A stretch of 64,000 bases of DNA, from positions 37,964,713 to 38,028,712 of the forward strand of contig CM024755.1 of the NCBI GenBank assembly GCA_014218235.1, given 5' to 3'. Every line of letters starts with the position of its first letter. Position 1 is the first letter of the stretch. Below are positions 18,671 through 30,249 of this stretch, one piece after another. The notes beneath the pieces are model-generated. The model did not search any database, was not told the origin of the DNA, and saw only the letters and a list, made by a program, of their open reading frames with translations. Made by a program: the position numbers and the translations under genes. Origin of the DNA: Colocasia esculenta (taxonomy: Eukaryota; Streptophyta; Magnoliopsida; Alismatales; Araceae).

Positions 18671-20874
18671 TGTTGCCCAGTTGACAAGCCCAGAGGGGGG
18701 GGGGGAGTGAATGGGTCTTTAAAAATCTATTTAGGTGACACCTGTACGTAAAAGTATACACAAAACAATCTTCGATGTTGGTTAGTAATGGTTAGTATGA
18801 ACGACAAACTCACAAAGAATCAATCACACAATGCAAGGAATTATCCTGGTTCGGACCTCCTTTCCTTAGGGGTCCTACGTCCAGTCCCTGAGCAACAACT
18901 CAGGTTTTCACTAACTAGGGTACAGTCCCCCTATGGACACTACAACACCCAGCTCAGCTGGTCTTCCTTCACACTAGAAGGGAATAACCACACCCTGGAT
19001 ACCTCACCAGGTCTTCCTTCACAACCGAAGGGAACATCACCCTGGATCCCACCAGGTCTTCCTTCACACATGAAGGGAAACACCACAGAGAGAATAGAAT
19101 GAATTCAAGCCCCTAGATCAAGCTTTTACAGGCCAAGATCTGAAGCAACAAACACTGAGAGCAAAGAGCTAAAGGTGATGAGGAAAGAGATTCTTGGCTC
19201 TAGACTTCTTTCAGAAGGATTTCAATGCTCGTATGCGAGATCTTGTTCACTACTCTCTTGTATGCATTCTTCACTTCTGTCTTGTATTTTATATCTCCTT
19301 TTGAAATATGGCCGTTAAAGTAACTGTTGTCTCTTAGATTGGTAGGCGTTAGACTACTTGACATTTGGAATCTTCAACAATCTTTTATCCATTTGAGCAC
19401 ACAAAGAGATAGGGTCTTCTGGCGTCTATATGGTCCAACGTTGTATGACAGAATGTTTTTAGGACCCTGCACACATTAAATGTTTGAACAGTAGACAGCT
19501 AGGCTGTCTCTTGTTGTCAGCAAACGTTGACGTGAGTATTCACCAAAATAGAAATGCCAAATAGCTTGCTCTAAAAGATGTTGACAGAATATGCACAATA
19601 GAAAAAGGATATCATCTGCATGCATGCAGAGATACGTTCTGTCTTTATTAAATGCACAGCAGTCAGACAGATAAGAGAACACTTTGACTATTCAATGCTT
19701 TAAGAGATAAGATAAATGTCAAGTCGATATAAACCATAAAGTCGTGGTCTATATGACTTATGAAATCGTTATGAATACTAACAAGTCATTATAGAGAGCA
19801 AATCGTTAAAGCAAGTTTATGTGTTCAACAAGGAAATCGTTATGAACACTTATCAAGTCGTTATGAGCTTTAAAGAAATCGTTGCTCAAAAGAAATCGTT
19901 GTGCGAAGCAAATGGTTATGAGTTCTAAAGAAATCATTGTGCAAAGAAAATTGTTATGAGTTCTAAAGAAATCGATGCGCAAAGCAAATCGTTATGAGTT
20001 CTAAAGAAATCATTGCGCGAAGCAAATCGTTATGAGTTCTAAAAAAATCGTTGCACGAAGCAAATTGTTATGAGTTCTAAAGAAATCGTTGTGCGAAGCA
20101 AATTGTTATGAGTTCTAAAGAAATCGATGCGCAAAGCAAATCGTTATGAGTTCTAAAGAAATCGTTGCGCGAAGCAAATCGTTATGAGTTCTAAAGAAAT
20201 CGTTGCACGAAGCAAATCGTTATGAGTTCTAAAGAAATCTTTGCGTGAAGCAAATCGTTATGAATTCTAAAGAAGTCATTATGATGACTTACAGAATCGT
20301 TACGACGAGCAAGTCGTTGCGATTTCTAAAGAAATCGTTACAACGAGCAAGTCGTTGCGAATTCTAAAGAAATCGTTATGATAACTTACGAAATCGTTAC
20401 GGCGATCAAGTCGTTGCGAGTTCTGAAGAAATCGTTATGATGACTTAAGAAATCGTTACGGAGAGCAAGTCGTTGCGAATTCTAAAGAAATCGTTACAGC
20501 GAGCAAGTCGTTGCGAATTCTAAAGAAATTGTTACGACGGGCAAGTTGTTACGAGTTCTAAAGAAATCGATGCGATAACTTAAGGAATCATTACGACAAT
20601 GACTTGATTGAAACACCATTTTTAGTCTTATAAAGAAATCGTTATAGCTCTATTGAAATCGTTGTGACTTTCAACAGAAGTCGATGTGGACTTAGAGAAA
20701 TATTATCTTGAAATAATTAATGCTTCAGAAAAATAATGCTTACCAATATTGGCTTGATTGACCTTGGCCTTGGAGTATTTCCTGTACTTAAGACTTAGAG
20801 AACTTTGATAAGGTTTTGTTAATTACCAAAATACATGTATATTTAAACATTTCATGGGGATAGACTGATCATCA
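18671..20874 (-). repeat. 3' LTR of E (2204 bp)
   Basis: On the plus strand from TGTTGCCCAG to CTGATCATCA. The reversed copy starts TGATGATCAG, like D. It holds three leader hairpin units at 18957-19080 and the AACGATTT array at 19764-20690. Compared with 30250-32421 it lacks about 75 bp near 19163, between two copies of GAGAGCAAA. Confidence 0.9.
19764..20690 (-). repeat. 38-bp motif array in the E 3' LTR
   Basis: Plus-strand units AAATCGTTATGAGTTCTAAAG plus AAATCGTTGCGCGAAGC (38 bp), the reverse of the D motif. About ten clean units at 19870-20270, then a variant with ACGGCGAGCAAGTCGTTGCG to about 20560. Confidence 0.85.
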
Positions 20875-20892
20875 ATCTCCCCCTTTTTGGTG
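20875..20892 (-). other. Polypurine tract of E
   Basis: Plus strand ATCTCCCCCTTTTTGGTGAT, so the element reads ATCACCAAAAAGGGGGAGAT just before its 3' LTR. A second copy, TCTCCCCCTTTTTGTC, is at about 21052-21067. Confidence 0.8.
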
Positions 20893-21153
20893 ATGACAAA
20901 AAATTATCAATAAGCATGAATATTTCCAGAAAGTATTTCAAACATGCTAATTTCTAAATCTGAAGATTTTTGGAATTTCAATAAGCATGAATATTTCCAT
21001 AAGGTATTTCAAACATGCTAATTTCTAATGTATTTCAGACATGCTAATTTTCTCCCCCTTTTTGTCAGTAAGCAAAAAGATAATCTTCGACAAAGAAAGA
21101 AGGGAAAAGATGGAAGGGCAGACAACCAACATATATTTATTAGTTTTGAGGAT

Positions 21154-23352
21154 TTACAGATAAGTAATAAGCAGGGGATAACAGGGAGCCAAAACGCTTG
21201 AGTACAGGGATTGCCTGGCGTTCTTGCTCTTCAAAGAAGGCTTGAAAGGCCCAAAGTCAATTTGATAGGAGGGTCCCATAGTGGGAGCCATCCTTTTAAT
21301 ATGAAGCTGTCTTTGATCTGAAATGAAGTCCCCATACTTAACACGGCCAAGGGCTATCTTGTAAGTTAAGAAGGACCCAAAGCTGGCAAACCGAAGGAAA
21401 GCTTCAATCTTGAGGGGATAGTCAATCTTAAGCGACCTAAGTTCTTGCTTTAAAGCAAAGAAAACCTTGTATCTTTCGACCCAGGTCAGATAGGAGTCCC
21501 TAATGAGGTGAAGAGAGTTGGCATCCAAAAATTCACTAGGAGACAAGAGAGGTTGATTTGAACTGGCCTGAAAGGCATTTAGATCGCTGAGCTGCTGAGC
21601 AGACAACGGATAAAGCTTCTGCCACTCTTCAGGAGACAACCGCTCGCATTCAAAGAGAATAGGGGCCAGAACATCTGCCTTGATATGCCCCTGAAGATAC
21701 TGCCGAAAGACGAATCTGGGGAAGGATAAGTCACGACCATCTTGCACAAATAATCTGGCCATTACCCTTACAGCTCGCTCAAAGATAAGTGTTCCCACGG
21801 AAGAATCCATAATTAAAGCATGGAGAGGTGGAAGGAACACTACATCAGGAATAACCAGGGTGGCAAAATCGACCTGAAGGGGCTCAGTATGAGCTGTGCT
21901 TGAACTGAGGGCCCTGATGGCTGCACGAAATTGACCCAATTGAGATTCTGGGAGGCGATGTACATAGTAGTAGTTACTATACAGCTGATACTGCCAGATA
22001 AATTTGATTTCTTTCTGAATGAAGGGGCCAAACATATTTTTATGGTGGATCTGGAACCATTCAGAAAGGGGAAGAGGAGCTTCCCTAGGGGGAAATCTGG
22101 CAGCTTGAGCTCGACGGAATTGACTGTACAGATCTTTATGGCTCCGAGCCCACTGCTCTTCAGTTTTGGCTTCAGTCATGGAGAAGACTTTGGACTGATG
22201 AGCCTTAGAGAGATGGGTATAAGGAAAGATGGTGGTGAGATGTTCAGAAAGAATTTGGAAAGGAAGGCCAAAAATATGGGCAAAAACTACCTTTTGAAAA
22301 TATTCTTCATAGATAAGTTTCTGCTTGTTGGAGATAGAGAGGGAAAACCAAAGGGGAGGATAGCAAGGTTCAGAAGAGACAGGATGAGTGGAGGTGACTC
22401 TCCTCTTTTTAGAGACAGGACTAGAAGAGTCTGTCCTGTGAGTGTGGGTTCCAACAGCCAGGACTGAACGAAGTATTGCTACTTCAAATTCATCCTTGAT
22501 ATCCTGGATTTGCACATGTGCGAGTTGGGCACCCTCAGGAATAATGGTAATGAAGAAGGGAGGTGTAGGTGGATTGAAAATAGAGTCAAGAGTTTCAGTA
22601 GGAAGAGTAAAAGTGTCTAATGTAGAAGGGCTAGAAGAAGAGGGCCCTGCAGAAGAGGATGCTGGTGGAAGCTCAGGTGGAGTGGATGGTAATGGTGAAA
22701 CAATGGTGGAAGAAACAGGAGATGAGGCAGGAGAGGAGGTGGATTGAGAGGGAAAGGGTGTTGGTGAGGAGATGGGTCTAGGTTGAGGTTTCTTGAAAGT
22801 CTGTGGGGCAGGAGGTGCAGTGGAGGATGAAGGTGGAGATTGAGGAACTGGTGTTTGGGAAGAAGTGGGAGCTGGAGGCTCGGGAACCAAAACTGCTTCT
22901 TCAGCCAAATTCTGCACAGGCTCAAACTCCAATGGCCCTGATGGCCCTGACATCTTCTCAGCAGGCCATGGAGGCCCTTTATCCTACTCAGTTGGCCCAG
23001 AAGACCCTTGCTCATTGACCTCTGCCTCTGCTGCTGCTGTTGCTGATGGTCCGAACACTGGAACAGATGACCCTGATGGCCCTGATTCTGGAACTTGAGT
23101 TGCAGGAGGTGGATGACGAGGAGTAACTTGAGCTCCAACCACCTTCAGAATCTCAGAGAGCATTGTCTTCATGCTACCCATCTCGTTGTTGAACCATTTC
23201 ATGGCATTTCTGATACTTGAAATCTCCTTGGAAGATGAAGCTTGGCTCATGAAAATGGAATTTACGTCTGATTGGAGAGAGCATAAGATTGTACCTTGAA
23301 CATCCAATCTCTCAATAACAGACTTCAAATTTATGATTATTTTCTGTTTCAC
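21154..23352 (-). pseudogene. Env-like ORF of Sirevirus E, coiled-coil to C-terminus
   Basis: One minus-strand frame of about 733 codons with a single TAG at 22984-22986. It opens with a heptad-rich segment (IINLKSVIERLDVQGTILCSLQSDVN), then GPSGS-type repeats, a Pro/Ser-rich linker, and a C-terminal domain (YPPLWFSLSISNKQKLIYEEYF, TEEQWARSHKDLYSQFRRA, FIQKEIKFIWQYQLY, DSSVGTLIFERAVRVMARLF, TYLTWVERYKVFFALKQ-like). It is the better-preserved relative of 51940-54156. No membrane segment or signal peptide is visible. Role unknown; found after pol in Sireviruses. Confidence 0.8.
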
Positions 23353-23375
23353 CTGCCTCTCAAATGGAGTATCTG

Positions 23376-24458
23376 CTAAGATGGAACATCGGAAACCACT
23401 TCTTTTCCTTTCTTCCTTGCCTTTGAAGCTGGAGGCTGCTGATCATCATCTGATTCTGAGGAGCTGGCTGTCTCCCCATCTCTAGCATCATTACCTGGGG
23501 GATTGTCATGTTCCTCCCCCTGAGTGCCATCACCCTGTGAACTAGCAAAGATTCCTTCAGCAAGCACACTGCACATAGGCATATCAGTGTGTGCTGCTTC
23601 TTCTATGACCTCTTGTCTTTCACAAGGCTGCTCCCCCTGAATAGAAGCTTCCTCCATCAAGACATCTTCTGGAGCACCTGATTGCTCCTCCTGAACTGGT
23701 GTAGCTGCTACAGATTCTGCAATGTGGCCAAATGCCACAACTTCCTCTACGGAACAACCATCAGTCTCTAAAGTGACTGGGGTGGAGAGAATAGAGTCCA
23801 CTACCCCTCTAAGTATAGAGGCTACAATAGAGGTGGGTAGATGGTCTACTGTTGTAGACACAAAGGGGATAATTTCCTCAGAAGAGATGTCCTCAATTCT
23901 TTCATTAGAACTCTCCACAGCTACTCTTGCTGATTCTTCTAGAAATTCTTCTACAAATAGAGAGTCTACAGCTGCTGCTGACTCTTCTGCTGCTGATTCC
24001 AAGACAGGGGTTGCTGCAGATGCTAATTCTTCTTGCTCTAGCACAGCTGGGGCTACAGCTACTGGTTCTGTGATTGCTACTTGCACTTCTTCCTGAACTT
24101 CCTGAACTTCTTCCATAATGGCCTCTCCCTCAGCCATGGAGGTCTTAGACCAAACGCCATTTACAACTGAGAAACCACTTTTCCTTAGATTTCTGGACCT
24201 AATAGCTTGGCCCATCTTTTCAACAACTGCTCCTGACAAATCAATACCAAAAAACTTGAAAATCTTGGTAAGCAGGTGAGCATAGGGCAGAGAAACATTG
24301 AGCTTGCTCTTGGTATCCCAAATCTGATCACTAGCAAATTTCATCCTTTCTAACATTACAGCCGCCATCTTTATCTCCTTATTCTGTATGACCCAGAACA
24401 TCATATCTGAGTCTGCCTTTGTACAGGTTGAAAAAGTTGCACTTCTGGGAGCGATTAT
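23376..24458 (-). pseudogene. Env-like ORF of E, middle acidic part
   Basis: Follows the stop at 24459 in frame: IIAPRSATFSTCTKADSDMMFWVIQNKEIK, the segment KIFKFFGIDLSGAVVEKMGQAIRSRNLRKSGFSVVNGVW, then a long Glu/Ala/Val-rich disordered stretch ending SSSESDDDQQPPASKARKKGKEV. A frameshift at about 23370 separates it from the coiled-coil part. Matches 50852-51831 of D. Confidence 0.78.
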
Positions 24459-25007
24459 CTAACAGACTATAAAGTGAAGGAAACGGTTGAAAGCATTCAT
24501 TTGATTGATATCTATTTTTCCATCTCTCAGACGATACTCAGGTCCAATAATTCTGAGACCCTTTACCTTTGTATCCACAGAGTGGACTCCGCTGTGACCG
24601 GTTGTGCTCACATCAAACAACATCTTCAGAAGATTATGATCAATTTTTATGGGGATACCATTGACTGAAGACGTCACAGACCCATCTGTCTCTGATTTCA
24701 AGCAAACATAGAATGCCTTCACGAGGTCTGGATAGCTTACCTCAGAGAAGGTTGAAATAACTGACCACTTCATCCTGCTTATGGCTGCTACAACACTGTG
24801 CATCCCGTTCTTCTCAAGATCAGCAACATCTACTGCTTTATTTCCACACAGCTTGGTCTTCACGAATGTGAACCTTTCCTGCTGCTTAGGAGAGAGGAAC
24901 TCGGCGCTGTAACCACCCAAATTGCCGGAAATGACGGATGCGGCCATGGATTCAAGTGAGAGGGTTTTCTGGAGGAATGAGGTGGAAGAAGAAGTGAAAC
25001 CCCTCAA
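24459..25007 (-). pseudogene. Env-like ORF of E, N-terminal part
   Basis: Likely start is the ATG at 24950 (MAASVISGNLGGYSAEFL), matching the start in D, though the frame is open further up to 25007. It holds KTKLCGNKAVDVADLEKNGM, VSYPDLVKAFYVCLKSE, IKIDHNLLKMLFDV and NRFLHFIVC, then TAG at 24459-24461, the same codon position as the TAA in D. Confidence 0.78.
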
Positions 25008-25324
25008 GAAGTTTGTCGCGGGAAGGAGAGAAGAGCTTCAAACTTGCAGAGACTCGATGTTCGAGTCGTTAGGGCATCGACTTAGGCAACTATACGAAAG
25101 AGGAAAAAGATAGAAGATGGGAGATGAAACGTTCCCACATCGATTTTTTAATTAAATAAATGTTGAGGAAAGTGAGGCACCAAAAGGTGGTAGAAAGTGA
25201 CAAAAGAGTTTGACTATTCATACAGACTTTAATAAAAGAGCGGCCAGGAAGGATAATGTGAATTTCTTTTGCTTAAACTTATGGAGGGAAAATTTACTTA
25301 AATCTGAAAATTTTTGTACCAGTT

Positions 25325-25858
25325 TCAAGCGGAAATCTTTTCACAAATTACACATGCCCAATTCCCTTCTAAGAGATGTGAATCTCTCTTCGGGTAAGGT
25401 TTTGTGAAAATATCTGCTAACTGACTATTTGTATCAATAAAGGATATTTCAATATTACCATTTGCAACATGATCACGAATGAAATGATATCTAACCTCAA
25501 TATGCTTAGTCCTTGAATGTTGGACTGGATTTTTGGTGAGATTGATAGCGCTGGTGTTGTCACACAATAGTGGAATCGATTTGATATTTAATCCAAAATC
25601 TTCAAGTTGTTGCTTTATCCATAGGAGTTGTGTATAGCAACTTCTAGCAGCCACGTACTCAGCTTCAGCTGTAGATAGTGCCACTGAATTTTGTTTCTTT
25701 GAAGACCAGGATATCAAACACCCTGCAAGAAATTGACAACAACCATTAGTGCTTTTTCTATCTACTTTGCATCCAGCATAGTCAGCATTAGAGTATCCTA
25801 CTAAACTAATTTCACAGGATTTTGGATACCACAGACCTAAATCATGAGTTTTAGCTAA
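25325..25858 (-). pseudogene. Copia RNase H (element E)
   Basis: Same frame as the RT. YSNADYAGCKVDRKST, then SWSSKKQNSVALSTAEAEYVAA (active-site Glu region), LLCDNTSAINLTKNPVQHSRTKHIEVRYHFIRDHV and QLADIFTKP. A frameshift near 25400 garbles the last 20 codons. TAA near 25859 splits it from the RT. Would degrade the RNA strand of the RNA/DNA hybrid. Confidence 0.85.
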
Positions 25859-27298
25859 TTATCTAAATATTATTTTCATAGAGATTAAATGTGATTCTCT
25901 AGGATCTGCTTGATACCTAGCACACATGCATACACTAAATAGAATATCGGGTCTACTAGTTGTTAAATAAAGCAGTGAACCTATCATACCTCTGTAGATC
26001 TTTTGATCTACTTTCTTACCATCTTTGTCACTATCCATCCTTGTTGATGTACTCATGGGTGTTGACAGTGGCTTGGTGTTATCGAATCCAAATTTCTTCA
26101 AGAGTTCTTTGGTATACTTTGCTTGGCAGATGTGGGTGCCATATTTTCCTTGCTTGATTTGCAATCCAAGGAAATAATTGAGCTCTCCCATCATGCTCAT
26201 CTCAAATTCTCCCTGCATCAACTTTTCAAAGTACTTGCAAAGGGATTCATCAGTAGATCCAAAGATAATATCATCTACATAAATTTGCACTAGTAGTATA
26301 TGTTTGACCTTTGACTTTATGAAAAGAGTACTGTCTACTTGACCTCTATTGAAACCATGATTTAGAAGAAAAGAACTAAGCCTTTCATACCAGGCCCTAG
26401 GTGCTTGCTTTAAACCATATAATGCCTTATAAAGTTTAAAAACATGATTAGGAAATTATGTGTCATCAAAACCCGGGGGTTGTTCCACATAAACTTCCTC
26501 TTTTATAAAACCATTTAAGAATGCAGATTTGACATCCATTTGAAATAGTTTTAATTCTAATGCTGATGCATATGCAAGTAATATTCTAATAGCCTCAAGT
26601 CTAGCTACAGGTGCATAGGTTTCATCGAAATCTATGCCTTCTTCTTGGGAATAGCCTTGAGCCACCAATCTGGCCTTGTTTCTCAAGGTTACACCAGTCT
26701 CATCCAATTTGTTTCTGAACACCCACTTGGTGCCAATAACTGGATGGTCTGATGGTCTAGGAACAAGTGACCATACTTGGTTTCTCTTGAACTGATTTAG
26801 TTCATCTTGCATGGCCAAGATCCAAGATTCATCACCAAGAGCTTCATTGACTGTTCTCGGCTCTATTTGAGAAACAAATGCTAAATAATCACAGGGTATC
26901 ATGTTACCTCTTGTTCTTACCCCAACAGATGGATCACCAATGATATTCTCAGGTGGATGATCTTTCTTGTATCTCCACTCCTTTAGAAGGTTTTCATGTG
27001 TAATTTCCTTTTGTTGCATGTCTTCCAGAGGTGGATCATCCTTATTCTCAATTGATGTATTCTTTAGTTTCTTGGATAGTTCATCTATATCATCATTGTC
27101 ACTATCTTCTTCCTTTCTCAAGGAAGGGTTAGTTTCATCAAAAATAATATGTACATACTGTTCAATTAATAAAGTGCATTTATTAAATACTCTATAGCCT
27201 TTGGGTTTAGAGGTGTACCCCATGAAGATGCCTTCATCTGATTTGGCATCCAACTTACCAATGTCCCTTTTTCCATTTTGTGGATGAAGCAAGGACAT
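25859..27298 (-). pseudogene. Copia reverse transcriptase (element E)
   Basis: RVT_2-type RT: ALGDESWILAMQDELNQFKRNQVWSLVPRP, GTKWVFRNKLDE, LVAQGYSQEEGIDFDETYAPVARLEAIR, QMDVKSAFLNGFIKEEVYVEQPPGF, then a TAA at 26456-26458, HKALYGLKQAPRAWYERL-like, the catalytic IYVDDIIFGSTDESL (about 26240-26285) and PLSTPMSTSTRMD. The first 60 codons (GKLDAKSDEGIFMGY) are the integrase tail in a shifted frame. Broken by the frameshift near 27280 and the stop. Confidence 0.88.
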
Positions 27299-27990
27299 CC
27301 AAATGTCCTGAAGTGACTGGTCTTCGGTTTCTTTCCTTTGAACAGTTCATATGCAGTCTTCTTTAGGATTGGCCTGATCATTACTCTGTTGATGATGTAG
27401 CTTGCTGTGTTGACTGCTTCGGCCCAAAAATACCTTGGCAGACCATATTCTGATAGCATGGTTCTTGCCATATCCAATAGAGTTCTATTCTTTCTCTCAG
27501 CAATTCCATTTTGCTGTGGTGTCATTGGCGCTGAGAAATTATGCTCAATCCCCTGATCATCACAGAATTTAGCAAATTTTTCATTCTGAAATTCACCACC
27601 ATGATCTGATCGGATAGAAACAATGCTGAACTTCTGATCCTTCTGGACTTTCTTGCTGAAACTAACAAAGTTTTCAAAAGTGTCGTCTTTATGCTCTAGG
27701 AATGATACCCATGTGAATCTTGAGTAATCATCGACTATGACAAATCCAAAGTTCTTTCCTCCAAGACTTGTAGTTCTCATTGGCCCAAATAGATCCATAT
27801 GAAGGAGCTCTAAGGGTTTTGAGGTGGTTACCACCATTTTTGACTTGAAGGAGCTCTTGGTGTGCTTTCCCTTAGCACAAGATCTACAAACACCTTCCAT
27901 TTTTGCACTGACCCTTGGTAGGCCTTCCACAAGATTTTTCTTTAGCAATTTTCTCATCCCATCTATGCTGCAATGACCCAGTCTTCTGTG
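27166..27990 (-). pseudogene. Copia integrase (element E)
   Basis: GAG-pre-integrase zinc site (HRRLGH...CRSCAKGKHTKSSF), then the rve core: LLHMDLFGPM (first Asp), SIRSDHGGEFQNE (second Asp), APMTPQQNGIAERKNRTLLDMARTML (Glu), FWAEAVNTASYIINRV and FGCPCFI. The frame is continuous with the protease except for TGA at 27991-27993, where a conserved Trp (before HRRLGH) is expected. A shift near 27280 ends it. Would insert the cDNA into the genome. Confidence 0.88.
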
Positions 27991-28371
27991 TCATAGTTCA
28001 GTTGACTGGCTTTTATTTGCTGCCAGGCAAACATCCTGATCCTTGAGTTCTTCAAGATGAAGTGCATACAGGTTCTTCTCCCTATTGGCTTCGAAGATTA
28101 CATCTCCATCCTTTAGTATGCTGCACTTTGACTCTTGAAACTGAATCTGATGACCTCTGTCACAAAGCTGGCTGATGCTGATGAGGTTGTGCTTCAACCC
28201 TTTGACAAGCAATACATCTTCAATGACTATCTTTCCTTTGTTGCTCACAGAACCACTGCCAATTACTGTGCCTTTTCCATTGTCTCCATAGGTAACTGTT
28301 CCTTGTTCAGCTTGGAGATTGGTGAATAGTTTCTGATTTTCTGACATGTGCCTTGAGCACCCACTGTCCAA
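27991..28371 (-). pseudogene. Copia aspartic protease (element E)
   Basis: Starts in WYLDSGCSRHMSENQKLF with the catalytic Asp-Ser-Gly. GTVTYGDNGKGTVIGSGSV, LLVKGLKHNLISISQLCDRGHQI and the bridge to the integrase zinc site follow. It ends in TGA 27991-27993. The ATG given is internal; the polyprotein runs on from gag, which lies in a different frame. Confidence 0.85.
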
Positions 28372-28909
28372 ATACCATTTGGATGCTCGAGTGTTACCCT
28401 AAAATAAAATCATCAAGTTTTAGGTACCCAAATTCTTTTGGGTCCTCATTGGTTAGTATCATTGATTTTACCTTTGATTATCCATTTCTTATGTTTTGTT
28501 GGGCATATTGTTATGATATGTCCTAACTTGTTGCAGTGACTACAGCAGGACAATTTTGTTATTTTTTCTATATATTTGAAATCTGCCTTGTATGCAATGT
28601 CTTGTTCAGGTACAAATTTAGGCGTTGGATATATTTTAGGATAAACTATGGTTTCTTCATTGTCTAGGGGTGTATATCCTAATCCATTCTTCTTTTTACC
28701 TGATCTTCTGGCACCTTTTAATATTAGGGAATTTTTACCATTAGTGAATTTTTCTAATGTGCTAGATAACTGTATATTTTCACCTGTTATTGATTTTATT
28801 TCTATTTTTAGTTCATCTGTGCCTGCCTATTTTTCCAACTTAATTATTTGTTCATTCTTATCCTTTAGATCTTCATATAATAACTCATTTCTTCTTTAAG
28901 TTCAGTTAA
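28372..28909 (-). pseudogene. Copia gag C-terminal part with second zinc knuckle (element E)
   Basis: After the stop at 28907-28909 the Lys/Glu-rich coiled-coil region continues with shifts. A second knuckle CSHCNKLGHIITICP is readable at about 28505-28550. It is followed by a Lys-rich tail and the step into the protease. Matches 48360-48791 of D. Confidence 0.7.
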
Positions 28910-30184
28910 CTATTTTTCTAGTTGCTCATTTTCAGATTTTAGGTCTGAGTTTGTATTTTCTAAACAAGTAATGTTTTTCTTACTAACTTTCAATGATTTA
29001 GATACATCTCTATATTTATCATATGGTTCATTGAATGCATCCTCTAAATTATCAAAATCAGAATCATTGTAGGAATCAAAGGATGAGTCAGAGGTTACCT
29101 TTTCTTTGGTATTTGCCATGAAAGCCAGGTTGGCTTCTTCCTCATCACTAGTTGATCTTGACTCACTGTCTGAGTCACTGCTGTTGCTCCATGCAGCTGC
29201 CATAGCTTTCTTCTTATATTTCCTGAATTTCTTGGAGCTCTCTCTCTTCCTAAATTCAGGCTTCTTGAGCTTTGGACATTCAGCTTTGATATGTCCTGGC
29301 TTTTTGCACTCGTAGCATATGGGCTCATTCTTCTTTTGATCCTTTCCATCTGGTTTCTTGAAGTCTTTATTTCTCTTGAAGTGTCTTCTACCAGATTGGA
29401 ACTTCTTCTTCTTTGCTAGAATGCGTTGCAATCTTTTTGATAGCATGGCTTCTTCATCTTCACAGCCACTTGAGTTCTCATCTTCAGCTGATGACTCATC
29501 TGACTTGTCTTCTTCTACTTTAAGAGCATTTGAATGTTTCTTTCTGCTAGAGGACTCTCCTAGTCTTTCCATATTGATCTCATGGGCCATAAGGGACCCA
29601 ATGAGTTTTTCCAAAGTCATCCTTTTCAGATCATTAGCCTCTTCAATAGCTGTGACCTTTGGGCTCCATGAGGATGGTAAGGATCTAAGAATCTTTCTGA
29701 CCATATCTCCCATTTCATAGGTCTTTCCTAGTCCAGCTAACCCATTTGTAATATCTGTAAATCTACTGAACATTTGGGTAATGGACTCATCTGATTGCAT
29801 TTGAAATCTCTCGTACTGTGCTACAAGAATGTTTATTCTTGTTTCCTTCACCTTGTCTGTGCCTTCATAGGTGATTATGAGCTTTTCCCACATTTCCATT
29901 GTGGATTTGCAGGCTGAGACTCTGTTGAACTCCTTTTTACTAAGGGCACAGCACAAAATACTCTTTGCTTTACAATTCTGCGAGATCTTCTTCCTATCAT
30001 CGTCTGTCCACTGAGCTTTCTCATTTGTGACCAGAAGATCGCCTTCTTCTACTATGGACCATATCTGATAATCGTGGCCTTGCATAAAGTACTCCATTCT
30101 TATTTTCCAGTATGTGTAATCTTCACCATCGAAGAGAGGGGGTCGGTCGACAGACTGACCTTCAATGTTACCTTGGGCTGCCAT
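28910..30184 (-). pseudogene. Copia gag, N-terminal 424 codons (element E)
   Basis: ATG at 30184, 53 bases after the primer site. N-terminal RPPLFDGEDYTYWKIRMEYFMQ (DUF4219-type), then the UBN2 domain (AKSILCCALSKKEFNRVSACKSTMEMWEKL, YERFQMQSDESITQMFSRFTDI, KILRSLPSSWSPKVTAIEEANDL), SLMAHEINMERLGESS, the zinc knuckle CYECKKPGHIKAECP at about residues 292-306, an acidic region and a heptad-rich end. Gag forms the particle and binds RNA. It is open for 424 codons, then stops at 28907-28909. Confidence 0.88.
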
Positions 30185-30236
30185 GGATCTTTACTCTTCA
30201 GATCATTGGATCTTTCTTCTTTATCGAAGAGACTCA

Positions 30237-30247
30237 CTCTGATACCA
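30237..30247 (-). other. Primer-binding site, initiator Met tRNA (element E)
   Basis: Complement TGGTATCAGAG, two bases from the LTR end at 30250. Confidence 0.9.
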
Positions 30248-30249
30248 CT

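Noticed and set aside
22442..22747. Plus-strand ORFs over the E env-like region (also 21931-22467 and 23722-24096)
   Set aside because: Antisense shadows of the minus-strand env-like ORF, with no domain or similarity of their own.
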